Shown: in pieces, positions 25,594 to 34,266 of the stretch
Numbering within the stretch: position 1 is the stretch's first letter
How the letters are laid out: every line of letters begins with the position of its first letter
Assembly (NCBI RefSeq): GCF_003268635.1
Contig: NZ_CP029639.1
Span: 3,917,501-3,981,500, forward strand
Length of the DNA: 64,000 nucleotides
DNA from: Paenibacillus sp. DCT19
Lineage (GTDB): Bacteria > Bacillota > Bacilli > Paenibacillales > Paenibacillaceae
Direction of reading: 5' to 3'
Translations under genes and position numbers: made by a program
The notes under the pieces: model-generated
What the model saw: the letters and a program-made list of their open reading frames with translations, nothing else
Databases searched by the model: none
What the model was told of the DNA's origin: nothing

Positions 25594-26985
25594 TCACTTT
25601 TGCAGATTGACCTGATTGCGCCAGGCCTTGATATCTGCATTCAATTGCTTCAGATTGCCTGAAGCTTGCTGCTCATCCGAAAGTTTATAGTGTTGCTTCA
25701 GTGATAGAATCCGATATACACTCTCATCAATTCTGGACTCTGAGATTTTACCATTTCGTACTGCATTCAAAAGTGTATCAAAGATCGTTTTGGCACTCTC
25801 ATAACTATGAGCTACAAGTAATATATCGCTTCCGGCTTGTACCGTCGTTATTGCAGCTTCGTTCAGCTTATAGTTCTTAGCAATTGCGCCCATACTGAGA
25901 TCGTCTGTGATGACTACTCCATCATAGCCGAATTTGCCTCGCAAGTGTTCACCGATGATGACATCTGACAAGGAAGCTGGATGATCTGGATCAAGCTTAG
26001 GGAACAAAATATGAGCGACCATAACAGCTTCAGCTTGTTCTTTCACGGCCGCTTGGAATGGAATCCATTCAAGCTCTGCAAGTTGTTTTAACGTTTTGTT
26101 CACCACCGGCAGATCCAGATGAGAATCCACGGACGTATCCCCATGACCAGGGAAATGCTTCACCACGGGAATCACACCTTCACTGCGCAGCCCCTTCATC
26201 TCCGCCACACCCATCTTAGCTACAAGATTAGCAGAACTACCGAAGCTACGATCACCGATAACCGGGTTCTTTGGGTTACTGTTCACATCAAGCACTGGAG
26301 CAAAATCAAGATTAAAGCCAACGAGTTTTACTTGTCTCGCTAATAACTGACCCATTGTTTCTGCAAGTTTGGCCTGATTGGTATCTCCCACTGTCCGATT
26401 GGAAGGAATGGACTCCACAGAATCGGGCATACGACTCACTTTGCCACCCTCCTGATCCACACTCAAGAAGATCGGTACTGGATTGGAACGGTTGGCCTCC
26501 TTAATGGACTGTATAAATTGAGCGGTGGCATCAATCGTTGTAACGTTATTGGCATAGAATATAATGCCGCCTACTTTTTGTTCAGAGATCATTTTCTTGC
26601 CTTGGTCATCAAGCTTCGTACCCTGCACCCCTGCGAGAATCATCTGCCCAATCTTCTCTTCTAATGATAGTTGACTGAGCTGTTCCTTCACCGGGTCTTG
26701 GTCATCCTGCTCCTGCGGTGGAGTCGTCTGGTCTGACTCTTTCTGTGTATCCTCACTTGTGTCCGAGTCGGCTCCATTTTGCTCTCCATTATTCGGATTG
26801 CCATTTGCTTCAGGCGAAGGTGACGCGTTATCACTAGTTTCCACATTCGAATCTTGCGATGGTTCCGATGTCTTCGTTTGTCCGCATGCAGTTAATAGTA
26901 CACATAAGCTGATGATTAGGAGTAACATATATCGTTTGCCTATCTGTGTGAATATGGTATTGGAGTGTAATTTACTGTGATTCAA
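25594..26985 (-). CDS. nagZ: GH3 beta-N-acetylglucosaminidase-like lipoprotein (NagZ family)
   Basis: A 463-residue lipoprotein with lipobox LLTAC at about residue 34 and an S/D/E/Q-rich linker to about residue 105. A single GH3 TIM-barrel domain follows. NagZ landmarks are present: IFLSVDQEGGKVSRMP, the flexible-loop His-Asp motif KHFPGHGDTSVDSH, and the nucleophile Asp in VVITDDLSMGA. It removes N-acetylglucosamine from muropeptide or wall fragments, here outside the membrane as in Bacillus NagZ (YbbD). It is shorter than the Bacillus protein and has no C-terminal extension. The start is TTG with GGAGG ten bases upstream. Confidence 0.88.
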   Translation of the reverse strand: MNHSKLHSNTIFTQIGKRYMLLLIISLCVLLTACGQTKTSEPSQDSNVETSDNASPSPEANGNPNNGEQNGADSDTSEDTQKESDQTTPPQEQDDQDPVKEQLSQLSLEEKIGQMILAGVQGTKLDDQGKKMISEQKVGGIIFYANNVTTIDATAQFIQSIKEANRSNPVPIFLSVDQEGGKVSRMPDSVESIPSNRTVGDTNQAKLAETMGQLLARQVKLVGFNLDFAPVLDVNSNPKNPVIGDRSFGSSANLVAKMGVAEMKGLRSEGVIPVVKHFPGHGDTSVDSHLDLPVVNKTLKQLAELEWIPFQAAVKEQAEAVMVAHILFPKLDPDHPASLSDVIIGEHLRGKFGYDGVVITDDLSMGAIAKNYKLNEAAITTVQAGSDILLVAHSYESAKTIFDTLLNAVRNGKISESRIDESVYRILSLKQHYKLSDEQQASGNLKQLNADIKAWRNQVNLQK

Positions 26986-27527
26986 GGATGTTCATCCTCC
27001 CTAGATAAGTGGTATGTACTACATTGCTTTCCAGGCATAACCTTATCATAAGGTGTACCATTTTCAAAATAACGTGCACGGAAATCTTGCTAACAAGTCA
27101 AAGAGGTTGTCTAAGAACGACTTACCACAAAAAAAGCTTGGCATACCAGATGAGGTGTGGTATTTCTTTGTATTTTTCAATGCGCGTGTGCGAAGAGAGA
27201 TGAGGCAGGAAAGTAGGTGCGGGGAGAATACGGTTTTCTATTGTGAATTTTTCATATGTTGAAATTGTTATTATAGGAAGTTGTAAATCCTCTTTTTTGG
27301 GGTTTGTTTCGTTTGTTTCGTTTGTCGGATTTTATTATTTTTCACTCGTATGCTTGTTGATTGCTGTTTTTTGAAATAAAAAATAGAGCAGATTTCACAG
27401 CAATTGACTCTTCTAAAGTAGATCTGCTGTAATACACCTGCTCGGCGTTTGGATTATCGGCTGTTCTCCCGTAACCAATAATGGAAATGAAGCATAATAT
27501 ATAATCCATAATATCCCTGTAGATGAT
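26986..27527. other. Gene-free intergenic region with short repeats
   Basis: No supported gene. It holds a palindrome ACCTTA-TCA-TAAGGT (27040-27054) upstream of the nagZ start, possibly an operator. A 9-base tandem repeat GTTTGTTTC occurs twice plus a partial third unit (27302-27324). A hairpin at about 27391-27431 (AGCAGAT...ATCTGCT) with T-rich sequence on the minus strand may terminate the gene ending at 27528. Confidence 0.5.
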
Positions 27528-28847
27528 TTAATTAGAATTGCTAGCAATATTGTCGCGTCTCACTCTAAGCAATTTACCTGATGAAGCAGATAGCACGTCC
27601 GGATCAGTTCCGAGGCCGAAGTAAAAGTCTCCTTCGCTCTCCTCAAACGACCTTGCATACGTATCCTGTTCAAATGAAAGAAGTTCTGTCCATGTCACTA
27701 GATCGGTCGTCTCATATACACGATTAATATAGTTCAAGTTTTGTCTAGTATACGTAAGCACATAAGCTTTGCCATCACGCGCGAGTACGTCAGTTGGCAG
27801 TGCAGCAGTATCCGGCAAAATGACACGTCGTGCTTGATTAATGGCTGTCATGACATTTAATGATCTTGGCGTCAATTGTCCGTCATTGAAGACCTGCCCT
27901 GCAATATATAACAATTTGTTATCGAAATTTACATTCTTCCCTATTCGGTTGTAGGGGGTGGTTCCAATCTGATACGTTAGACCAGGCAACATTCTACTTC
28001 CCCAAATAACAGTATCTTTCTTTTGAAGGTTCGTATTAATCTCTAGAATATAGGTTCTGTCTCCCCATATATTGTTCGCCGGATACATCATGCCCGAGGC
28101 ATATAACTTACCGCCTATCTGAAACAACGTATACGCTCTATACCCATACGTATTAATTGTTCCGTAATGCTGCCAGCTCTCTCCTTGGTCATGGGAAATA
28201 AGAACCGTCGGTTTATCCTCTGTACCTAAGGCAGCAAACATTTTACCTCTGTACGAGGCTAGATCATACACATGTACACCAAGCGGTAGATTACGGTATT
28301 TAGTCCAGATCTCGCCGTCTAATCGATAGAAGTTACCTAGCCCCCAGCTCTCTCCGTCGGAATCATTACCTGGGATAAACAACTTACCATCGAGAACTTT
28401 GTATATATCAATCTGTTCTTCGTCTACGAACATCTTCGTCGTAGGTAGAATCCCCGGATTACTACTACTCACCGTCTGCGTCTGGAAGGTTGAAGTTATC
28501 GTATCATAATAGATGACAGGGATCGGGCCAGCGTTAGGGGCTACCCCTACGTTACTGCTGTTTCCATGTCCCATATAGATTTTTCCCCTATAGAGCTGAA
28601 GATCCCAGACGTTGTTAGCATACGGTGCTTTCTTGAACGGTTTACCCAGGGATTCAACCACAGCGGTTACATCTGTCGACATTACAGCAGCTGTGGTTCT
28701 ATTCGTTGCATTGGTAACGGCACGTTCAGCTCTTGGCTGTACACTTGCAGAAGTATTATTTTTCAATTTAGTACTACCGATAATGAAACCACCCACTCCA
28801 GCTACGACAGACAGAATAAGAGCTGTCCACTTCGTTCCACTCTGCAT
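27528..28847 (-). CDS. Membrane-anchored extracytoplasmic protein, probable beta-propeller
   Basis: A 439-residue protein from the preferred ATG, which follows AAGGAGG by eight bases. The frame is open 59 codons further upstream, but that part is basic and unlike coding sequence. An N-terminal transmembrane anchor (about residues 7-26) leads to a repetitive all-beta region. Recurrent units such as LYRGKIYMGHG, YRGKMFAALG, IGGKLYASGM and DGKAYVLTY, spaced 45-60 residues apart, resemble propeller blades of sialidase-like or Kelch-like folds (an ISHDQGESW Asp-box motif is visible). No catalytic residues recognised; function unknown. Confidence 0.75.
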   Translation of the reverse strand: MQSGTKWTALILSVVAGVGGFIIGSTKLKNNTSASVQPRAERAVTNATNRTTAAVMSTDVTAVVESLGKPFKKAPYANNVWDLQLYRGKIYMGHGNSSNVGVAPNAGPIPVIYYDTITSTFQTQTVSSSNPGILPTTKMFVDEEQIDIYKVLDGKLFIPGNDSDGESWGLGNFYRLDGEIWTKYRNLPLGVHVYDLASYRGKMFAALGTEDKPTVLISHDQGESWQHYGTINTYGYRAYTLFQIGGKLYASGMMYPANNIWGDRTYILEINTNLQKKDTVIWGSRMLPGLTYQIGTTPYNRIGKNVNFDNKLLYIAGQVFNDGQLTPRSLNVMTAINQARRVILPDTAALPTDVLARDGKAYVLTYTRQNLNYINRVYETTDLVTWTELLSFEQDTYARSFEESEGDFYFGLGTDPDVLSASSGKLLRVRRDNIASNSN

Positions 28848-28957
28848 ATCCTCTTCCTCCTTCATTTTAAATATCTTCAATTTGTGATGATACAAAATGT
28901 ATCTTTGTATAATATGTAGAAGTATACACCTACGCAACAAATTCCGCCCGTTTTGTG

Positions 28958-28996
28958 CAAAAAAATAGACAACCACATGATTAGATGGGTTGTCTA
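28958..28996 (-). terminator. Terminator downstream of the butanediol dehydrogenase gene
   Basis: TAGACAACC (28966-28974) and GGTTGTCTA (28988-28996) form a perfect 9-bp stem, with a seven-base T-run on the minus strand. Confidence 0.75.
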
Positions 28997-29160
28997 TACT
29001 TCGTATATCCGTAACATTGAGCAAAAGCTATATTGTACTCACCGATAGCTGTTTATGAATGGATACCAATTGCTACTGTAGGCATGTATTGGTCTTTTTA
29101 TAAATGCTACTTAAAGTTATTCCGATGATCAAAATATTACAAACAGAAATGATCTCTAAA

Positions 29161-30208
29161 CTATTCAGCTTTGACTAGAATTTTCACCTGATTCTTCTCT
29201 TTTAATAAAGCTTCAAAGCCATGATCAACGACTTCATCAAGTGAAATCCGTTTGGTAACCAGTTTATCCGCTGGGAAGAAGCCCTTCTCCATCAGACTGA
29301 TAACCGCCGGGAATACATCACGGTATCCAATTATGCCATTCACTGTACGTTCCTTCATTACAATAGAGTTAGGCTGAATCGGTGCTTCCTGTTCAAAAAT
29401 GCTAACGATCATCAATTCGCCGCCAATTCGGGTTGTGTCCATAGCTTGTTGAAGTACCTTCGGAACTCCCGTTACTTCGTACGCTACGTGAACCCCACCT
29501 GCTGTACGTGAATGAATCTCGTCCACTACATTGTACTCTGTAGGATCAATGACAATCGCTCCGAGCTCAGCGGCTTTGGCCTTGCGTTCTGCTGACAATT
29601 CCACTACATATATATCCGAGGCACCGGACGCCTTCAGAGCTTCAATCACTAATAGCCCAATCGGACCTGCTCCGAATACAGCGGCAGTATCCCGACCTTT
29701 AGTTTACTCTGACGAACAGCGTGCAGCGCAACAGCAGAAGGTTCTACCAGAGCCCCTTGCTCATACGAGATCGCATCTGGAATGGGATGCACCATATTCT
29801 CAGCGGCAGTTACATATTCGGAGAAACCTCCACCCCACCTGCAAGACCCAGGAAGCCCATTTGATCACAAAGGTTATATCTGCCTTGGTTACACGCTTCA
29901 CAATGACCACATGCATAGATTGGTTCAACCACTACCCGATCTCCTGCTTGGAAACGAGATACTCCTTCACCCACTTCAACAACTTGTCCTGAGAACTCAT
30001 GTCCCATAACGATAGGAGCTTGTTCCCCTGTTAGCGGATGCGGTGCTTGAGCTGGAATAAAAATAGGCCCAGCCGTATATTCGTGCAGATCACTGCCACA
30101 AATACCGCACCATTCCACTTTTATTTTAACCTGTCCTCGGTTAGGACGGGGTACTTCAATATTTTCGAGGCGTAAATCTTTGACACCATGCCAGCGTAAT
30201 GCTTTCAT
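29161..30208 (-). pseudogene. bdhA: (R,R)-butanediol dehydrogenase, BdhA-like, two frameshifts
   Basis: A zinc-dependent medium-chain dehydrogenase that interconverts acetoin or diacetyl and 2,3-butanediol. The N-terminal part has CGICGSDLHEY, GHEFSGQVVEVGEG and VEPIYACGHCEACNQGRYNLC (structural zinc). The C-terminal part runs from VFGAGPIGLL to VKILVKAE. The reading frame breaks twice: at the G-run 29833-29836 (after GFLGLAGG) and at the G-run 29691-29693 (in KLKVGD). Adding one G at each site restores a continuous protein of about 350 residues, with FSEYVT...GALVEPSAVALHAVRQSKLK in the middle. No other damage is visible, so a sequencing artefact is as likely as a true pseudogene. AGGAG favours the ATG at 30208. 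Divergent from a LacI-type regulator. Confidence 0.88.
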
Positions 30209-30246
30209 TTTCTTCATCTCCTAGATGATAATGTTTAAGTTAAAAC

Positions 30247-30260
30247 CGGAAACGTTTCCG
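30247..30260. promoter_or_regulatory. LacI-type operator 1 (bdhA side)
   Basis: CGGAAACGTTTCCG is a perfect 14-bp palindrome with a central CG, the classic LacI/GalR-family site. It is about 40 bases upstream of the bdhA start. The core also resembles a catabolite-responsive element, so CcpA binding cannot be excluded. Confidence 0.7.
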
Positions 30261-30406
30261 TAGTTAAATATGTCACAGTTTAAATACGCTGTCAAACATA
30301 ATTCCCCAGAAATATGTCTATTTTATGATTTTTATGTATTACAACATATGTTCAAGTGATATAATCATAAAGCAGGGAAAAATATAATGTATGTTGATCA
30401 TATATC

Positions 30407-30420
30407 AGGAATCGTTTCCG
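30407..30420. promoter_or_regulatory. LacI-type operator 2 (regulator side)
   Basis: AGGAATCGTTTCCG matches operator 1 at 12 of 14 positions. It lies about 25 bases upstream of the LacI-type gene start, suggesting autoregulation. The two sites are 160 bp apart, compatible with looping. Confidence 0.65.
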
Positions 30421-30445
30421 GTAATTAAAGTGAGGTTATATCATC

Positions 30446-31480
30446 ATGGGTAAAGATCAAAAAGTTACGATCAAGGATGTCGCTGAACATGCAGGGGTAG
30501 GCATCGCTACGGTATCCAGAGCTATTAACAATTCCGAAGGTATCAGTAGCAAGACGAGAGATCGGATCATGCAAGCCATTGAAGAATTAGGATTTGTTCC
30601 GAATACGTCTGCACAGAGCCTGAAGATTCGACAGACGAATCAGATCGCACTGGTTGTACCTGATATTCGCAACGCGATCATTCCTGAAATATCCTGGTCG
30701 GTTGAACAGACAGCGAAACAGCATGGCTACCATGTCGTTCAGATTAATACCGCAGGCAATGCACGTACAGAGCTTGAAACGATTCGTACAATCAAAAAGT
30801 TACATGTCGATGGTCTTATTTTCATGCCACTCGCCTATCCCAAAACCTTGCCTAATCTCATTGATAAGGCTCCACTGCCTATTTCTCTGATTAATTACGG
30901 CAAAAAGCTCGAACCAGGTATGAAAGCAGATATCGTCTCACTGTCCAAACCTGAAGGAAAACTCGTGATGGAGCATCTGATCAAGATTGGTCGGACACGA
31001 ATTGCATATGCCGGAGCACCCAAAGATATTATCGAGGAACGTTATCGAGCTTACGAACAGGCACTTGGGCAAGTCGATATCTCACTCGTATACTTCGGAG
31101 AAGATTTTTCATTGAACACAGGAGCCAATGCGGCAGACTATTTCTATGGATTAACTCATATGCCAGATGCGGTGTATGCCATTAATGACATGGTTGCCAT
31201 TGGGCTTGTTAATCGGTTCAAAGAGCTAGGAGTACGTGTACCAGAGGATGTTGCTGTTGTAGGTATAGATAATAACCAATGGACTACGGTGACGTCACCG
31301 CAGATTAGTTCTGTTTCTATTATGGGTGAGGAGGTTGCTAGACTAGCAACTGAATTGTTGTTAAAACGAATTCGAGATCGCCATACCGAGGAATATGAAC
31401 ATATTCAATTTGAACCACGTCTAATTGTGCGAGAATCCAGTCTTGCCATGATTCGTTCGACTGAGTCCCCCACAAGATAA
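30446..31480 (+). CDS. LacI-family transcriptional regulator
   Basis: A 344-residue regulator. The N-terminal helix-turn-helix is VTIKDVAEHAGVGIATVSRAINN with the hinge helix IEELGFVPNTSAQSL. The periplasmic-binding-protein-like effector domain spans about residues 65-335, with typical ALVVPDIRN, AGAPKDIIEERYRAYEQAL, DAVYAINDMVAIGL and VVGIDNNQWTTVTSPQISSV motifs. It is divergent from the butanediol dehydrogenase gene, with two CG-centred palindromes between them, so it probably represses both. The effector is not evident. Confidence 0.93.
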   Translation: MGKDQKVTIKDVAEHAGVGIATVSRAINNSEGISSKTRDRIMQAIEELGFVPNTSAQSLKIRQTNQIALVVPDIRNAIIPEISWSVEQTAKQHGYHVVQINTAGNARTELETIRTIKKLHVDGLIFMPLAYPKTLPNLIDKAPLPISLINYGKKLEPGMKADIVSLSKPEGKLVMEHLIKIGRTRIAYAGAPKDIIEERYRAYEQALGQVDISLVYFGEDFSLNTGANAADYFYGLTHMPDAVYAINDMVAIGLVNRFKELGVRVPEDVAVVGIDNNQWTTVTSPQISSVSIMGEEVARLATELLLKRIRDRHTEEYEHIQFEPRLIVRESSLAMIRSTESPTR

Positions 31481-31491
31481 CCACAGAACAA

Positions 31492-31516
31492 AGAGTCGGA
31501 ATATGCTTCCGACTCT
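31492..31516 (+). terminator. Hairpin after the LacI-type gene
   Basis: AGAGTCGGAA (31492-31501) and TTCCGACTCT (31507-31516) form a perfect 10-bp stem with a 5-base loop. No T-run follows. It also ends at the stop codon of the converging small-protein frame. Confidence 0.65.
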
Positions 31517-31779
31517 CACACGAACAGGAATATTAATTTAACGAGCAGGCTTGTCAGGATTACGGCTACCGTCACTTGGATCAGTGCACGTAATTTGTAT
31601 ACAAACTGATCTACTTCAAATTGGTCAGTAGTAGATAATGAAACAACTATTGCATAGAAAGCAAGTATGAAAAATGTCGTTAATATAAATGATAGTAAGC
31701 CTATTTAGCCTGTAGCAAGTGCTAGAACCCAGATCAAATAATACGCAACAAGAAAACTTCGTTGCCAGACCACCTGCAT
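31516..31779 (-). pseudogene. Small multi-helix membrane protein interrupted by an in-frame stop
   Basis: An 87-codon minus-strand frame with ATG at 31779 and GAGGGAGTG seven bases upstream, ending in TGA at 31516-31518. Codon 25 is TAA (31705-31707). Before it is MQVVWQRSFLVAYYLIWVLA, a membrane helix. After it come two more hydrophobic helices (GLLSFILTTFFILAFYAIVV and IQVTVAVILTSLLVKLIFLF) separated by STTDQFEVDQFVYKLRA. Composition is consistent on both sides of the stop in the same frame, which suggests one nonsense change in a former 86-residue three-helix protein. No start codon follows the stop. Family unknown. Confidence 0.55.
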
Positions 31780-31959
31780 CTTATCACTCCCTCTGGTATG
31801 TAATTGCTCTCTTGAATCGTTTGACAAGTAAACCGAGTGTCTATAGATGTATTTACGTTTATTTATACATATGGTTTCATATTATTCCATTTTTGGGTGT
31901 GGTTTTGATTAAATTCTGCATACACATCGGAACATTCCTTCCCCTAACCCTTTTCAGAG

Positions 31960-32553
31960 TCAGACCTCGTTATTCTTCAGACATAATAACGTAGCCTCAA
32001 TACTTTGCTCGACAAATGAACGCTCGGGTGCCGATTTCATCATGACGGTCAAACCAATCATCGACACAACGAGTGACTGTGCAATGGAAGTTGCATGTAG
32101 ATGACTGGAGATCTCCCCGGAATACTGACCGCGCTCGATCAATTCCTGGAAAAGGACAGCCAGATACATCTGGTGCTCACGTGTCAGAACTGCAAACTTC
32201 GGATCATGAGGCGCGAGTTCAACCATCGTATTAATGCAAAAGCAACCATGCCGAGGATCCGTAACATCTCCCTCAGCCCCAATATGCTCAAAAAGTTTCC
32301 GAAACGCCTTAATAACACTCTCTTCTTGTTGGAGCATCGCTCGAACTTTGGCTGCGTGCATGGTCGTATACCTGCGTAATGCCGTTTCAAACAATTCCTT
32401 CTTATCTCCAAACGCTGCATACAAGCTCGGACGCTGAATCCCCATGCCTGTTGTAAGGTCACGAAGTGACGCAGCCTCGTATCCTTTATCCCAAAAAATA
32501 TGCATTGCAGCGTCGAGTGCTCGATCAAGATCAAATTCCCGCTGTCTTGCCAT
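31960..32553 (-). CDS. TetR-family transcriptional regulator
   Basis: About 197 residues from the preferred ATG (AGAGGTG seven bases upstream); an alternative start lies 22 codons before. The N-terminal helix-turn-helix is FDLDRALDAAMHIFWDKGYEAASLRDLTTGMGIQRPSLYAAFGDKKELF. The C-terminal ligand domain has the cysteine pair GCFCINTMVELAP typical of the YxaF/AcuR-like subgroup. It is divergent from an MFS transporter with two related operators between them, the common repressor-efflux arrangement. The inducing compound is unknown. Confidence 0.92.
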   Translation of the reverse strand: MARQREFDLDRALDAAMHIFWDKGYEAASLRDLTTGMGIQRPSLYAAFGDKKELFETALRRYTTMHAAKVRAMLQQEESVIKAFRKLFEHIGAEGDVTDPRHGCFCINTMVELAPHDPKFAVLTREHQMYLAVLFQELIERGQYSGEISSHLHATSIAQSLVVSMIGLTVMMKSAPERSFVEQSIEATLLCLKNNEV

Positions 32554-32567
32554 TTCAACACCTCTTT

Positions 32568-32585
32568 TTATATCGATAGGTACAA
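32568..32585. promoter_or_regulatory. TetR operator 2 (autoregulatory)
   Basis: The core TATCGATAGGTACA (32571-32584) matches 13 of 14 bases of the site at 32727-32740. It lies 15 bases upstream of the TetR-type start codon. Confidence 0.55.
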
Positions 32586-32723
32586 ATAAAAATATATCTT
32601 GCGGTGTAATTGATGTCAAACTACGTTATTCAATTTTCTAAATCTAAAGTACATTTAAACCACAGTTAAATAATAAATCATTGACTTCCTTCTGAAATGT
32701 GGAGTATGTTTTACGTAATTATT

Positions 32724-32741
32724 ATGTATCGATCGGTACAT
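32724..32741. promoter_or_regulatory. TetR operator 1 (MFS promoter)
   Basis: ATGTATCGATCGGTACAT is an 18-bp palindrome broken at one symmetric pair. It lies just before a -10-like TATATT (32742-32747), so bound repressor would block the MFS promoter. Confidence 0.7.
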
Positions 32742-32784
32742 TATATTAAATACATACTCTACTCTCTCGAAAAGGAGTTCTTTT

Positions 32785-34014
32785 ATGAATACCTCAGCTC
32801 AACCAATTCAGCTTGCATCACAAAAACAACAACCATCCGCTATCTCCCGAATGGTCGCTTTATTATTTGCATTATGCAGCGGACTTGCGGTCGCAAATAT
32901 CTACTATGCTCAGCCTTTACTTGATTCCATGGCTCAAGAGTTTCACATCTCCACTTCTGCCATAGGCATCGTGGTCACTGTGACGCAAATCTGTTACGCC
33001 ATAGGTTTATTGTTACTGGTGCCTTTAGGAGATCTTCTGAATCGACGAAAACTAATCATCATGCAAATGTCCCTATCTATCCTCGCTTTAGTTGTTGTTG
33101 GAACAGCTGGATCAAGCTCTGTTTTATTTATTGGCCTAGCCATCGTTGGTCTGCTGGCTGTCGTTACACAAACTCTCGTTGCCTCTGCTGCCTCCCTTGC
33201 CGCCCCTTCGGAGCGCGGTTACATTGTAGGTTTGGTTACGAGCGGAATTGTTATTGGTATTCTGTTAGCTAGAACGGTTGCCGGCGGTTTAAACGATTGG
33301 CTCGGGTGGCGATCGGTCTATCTCGTCTCTGCCAGTTTAACTTTACTGGGAGTGGTTGCTCTGAGCTTCATGATGCCCAAACACCAACCCGCTAAAACTT
33401 CACTTCGCTATGGCACGCTGCTGTTATCTGTGCTTCAATTGTATCGTGACATGCGTATCTTGCGTGTACGCGGAGTTCTTGCCATGCTTGTTTTTACAGC
33501 ATTTAGTATATTGTGGACTTCCATGGTTTTGCCTCTAAGCGATTCACCGTTCAACCTCTCTCATACGGCGATCGGCGCATTCGGGGTTGCGGGTGTAGCC
33601 GGTGCACTTGCAGCTACGCGGGCTGGTCAGCTCGCCGACCGAGGTCTTGGACAAAAGACCACTGGAATCTCGCTACTTATTTTGCTTGCATCCTGGCTAC
33701 CTATTAGCTATATCCATCAATCGTTATGGTATCTAATCCTAGGTGTTGTTCTATTAGATTTATCCGTGCAAGCCGTACATGTAACCAATCAAAGTCTGAT
33801 CTACGCAGTACGCCCTGAAGCACAGAGCCGTTTAACTGCTGCATATATGATCTTTTATTCTGTTGGCAGTGCCGTGGGCTCCATTGCTTCTACTCAGATA
33901 TACGCCTTAACGGGCTGGATTGGTGTATGCTGGTTAGGTGCAGGGGTGAGCGCCGCTGCTCTTGTATTCTGGCTGTGGGATCGTCTGGCAACACGACAAA
34001 TTCCTCAAAGATAA
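32785..34014 (+). CDS. MFS transporter (probable drug or metabolite efflux)
   Basis: A 409-residue major facilitator with twelve hydrophobic segments. The N-terminal half has NIYYAQPLLDSMAQEFHIS and the A-loop motif PLGDLLNRRKLI; the antiporter-type motif is around VTSGIVIGILLARTVAGGLNDWLGWR. That pattern supports proton-coupled export rather than uptake. AAAAGGAG precedes the ATG. It is divergent from a TetR-type regulator with an operator in its promoter, so expression is likely induced by a substrate. Confidence 0.92.
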   Translation: MNTSAQPIQLASQKQQPSAISRMVALLFALCSGLAVANIYYAQPLLDSMAQEFHISTSAIGIVVTVTQICYAIGLLLLVPLGDLLNRRKLIIMQMSLSILALVVVGTAGSSSVLFIGLAIVGLLAVVTQTLVASAASLAAPSERGYIVGLVTSGIVIGILLARTVAGGLNDWLGWRSVYLVSASLTLLGVVALSFMMPKHQPAKTSLRYGTLLLSVLQLYRDMRILRVRGVLAMLVFTAFSILWTSMVLPLSDSPFNLSHTAIGAFGVAGVAGALAATRAGQLADRGLGQKTTGISLLILLASWLPISYIHQSLWYLILGVVLLDLSVQAVHVTNQSLIYAVRPEAQSRLTAAYMIFYSVGSAVGSIASTQIYALTGWIGVCWLGAGVSAAALVFWLWDRLATRQIPQR

Positions 34015-34049
34015 GAGTTAACAAGCTTCATCTTGATCTTACTCGACGT

Positions 34050-34205
34050 CTAATGTTTACTTGAAATAACGAGAATTAGCGTTGCTAACGGACCAAGCAA
34101 TAGGGAAAGCAGAAACCAGTTTAAACCACTTCTGTTTTTCCCTTGTGCAAGTCCGGCATTAATCAAGGCAAGTGTTCCCCAGCCGACAAAATATCCATTT
34201 TCCAT
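34050..34205 (-). CDS. Small membrane protein, 51 residues
   Basis: A 51-codon gene. AAGGAG lies nine bases before the ATG. The protein reads GTLALINAGLAQGKNRSG followed by a clean helix (LNWFLLSLLLGPLATLILVI) and a short basic end. The pattern A-x-x-K-N-R-S-G-x-x-W-F-x-x-S-L-x-x-G-P-L-A-T is one I associate with short bacterial membrane proteins of unknown function, often found beside phospholipase-N or transporter genes. It is convergent with the MFS gene. Confidence 0.65.
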   Translation of the reverse strand: MENGYFVGWGTLALINAGLAQGKNRSGLNWFLLSLLLGPLATLILVISSKH

Positions 34206-34266
34206 TAGAAATCGCTCCTTAGTCGTTTTTATCTATTTCTATATTCATATTCACACGCTGGTCATT

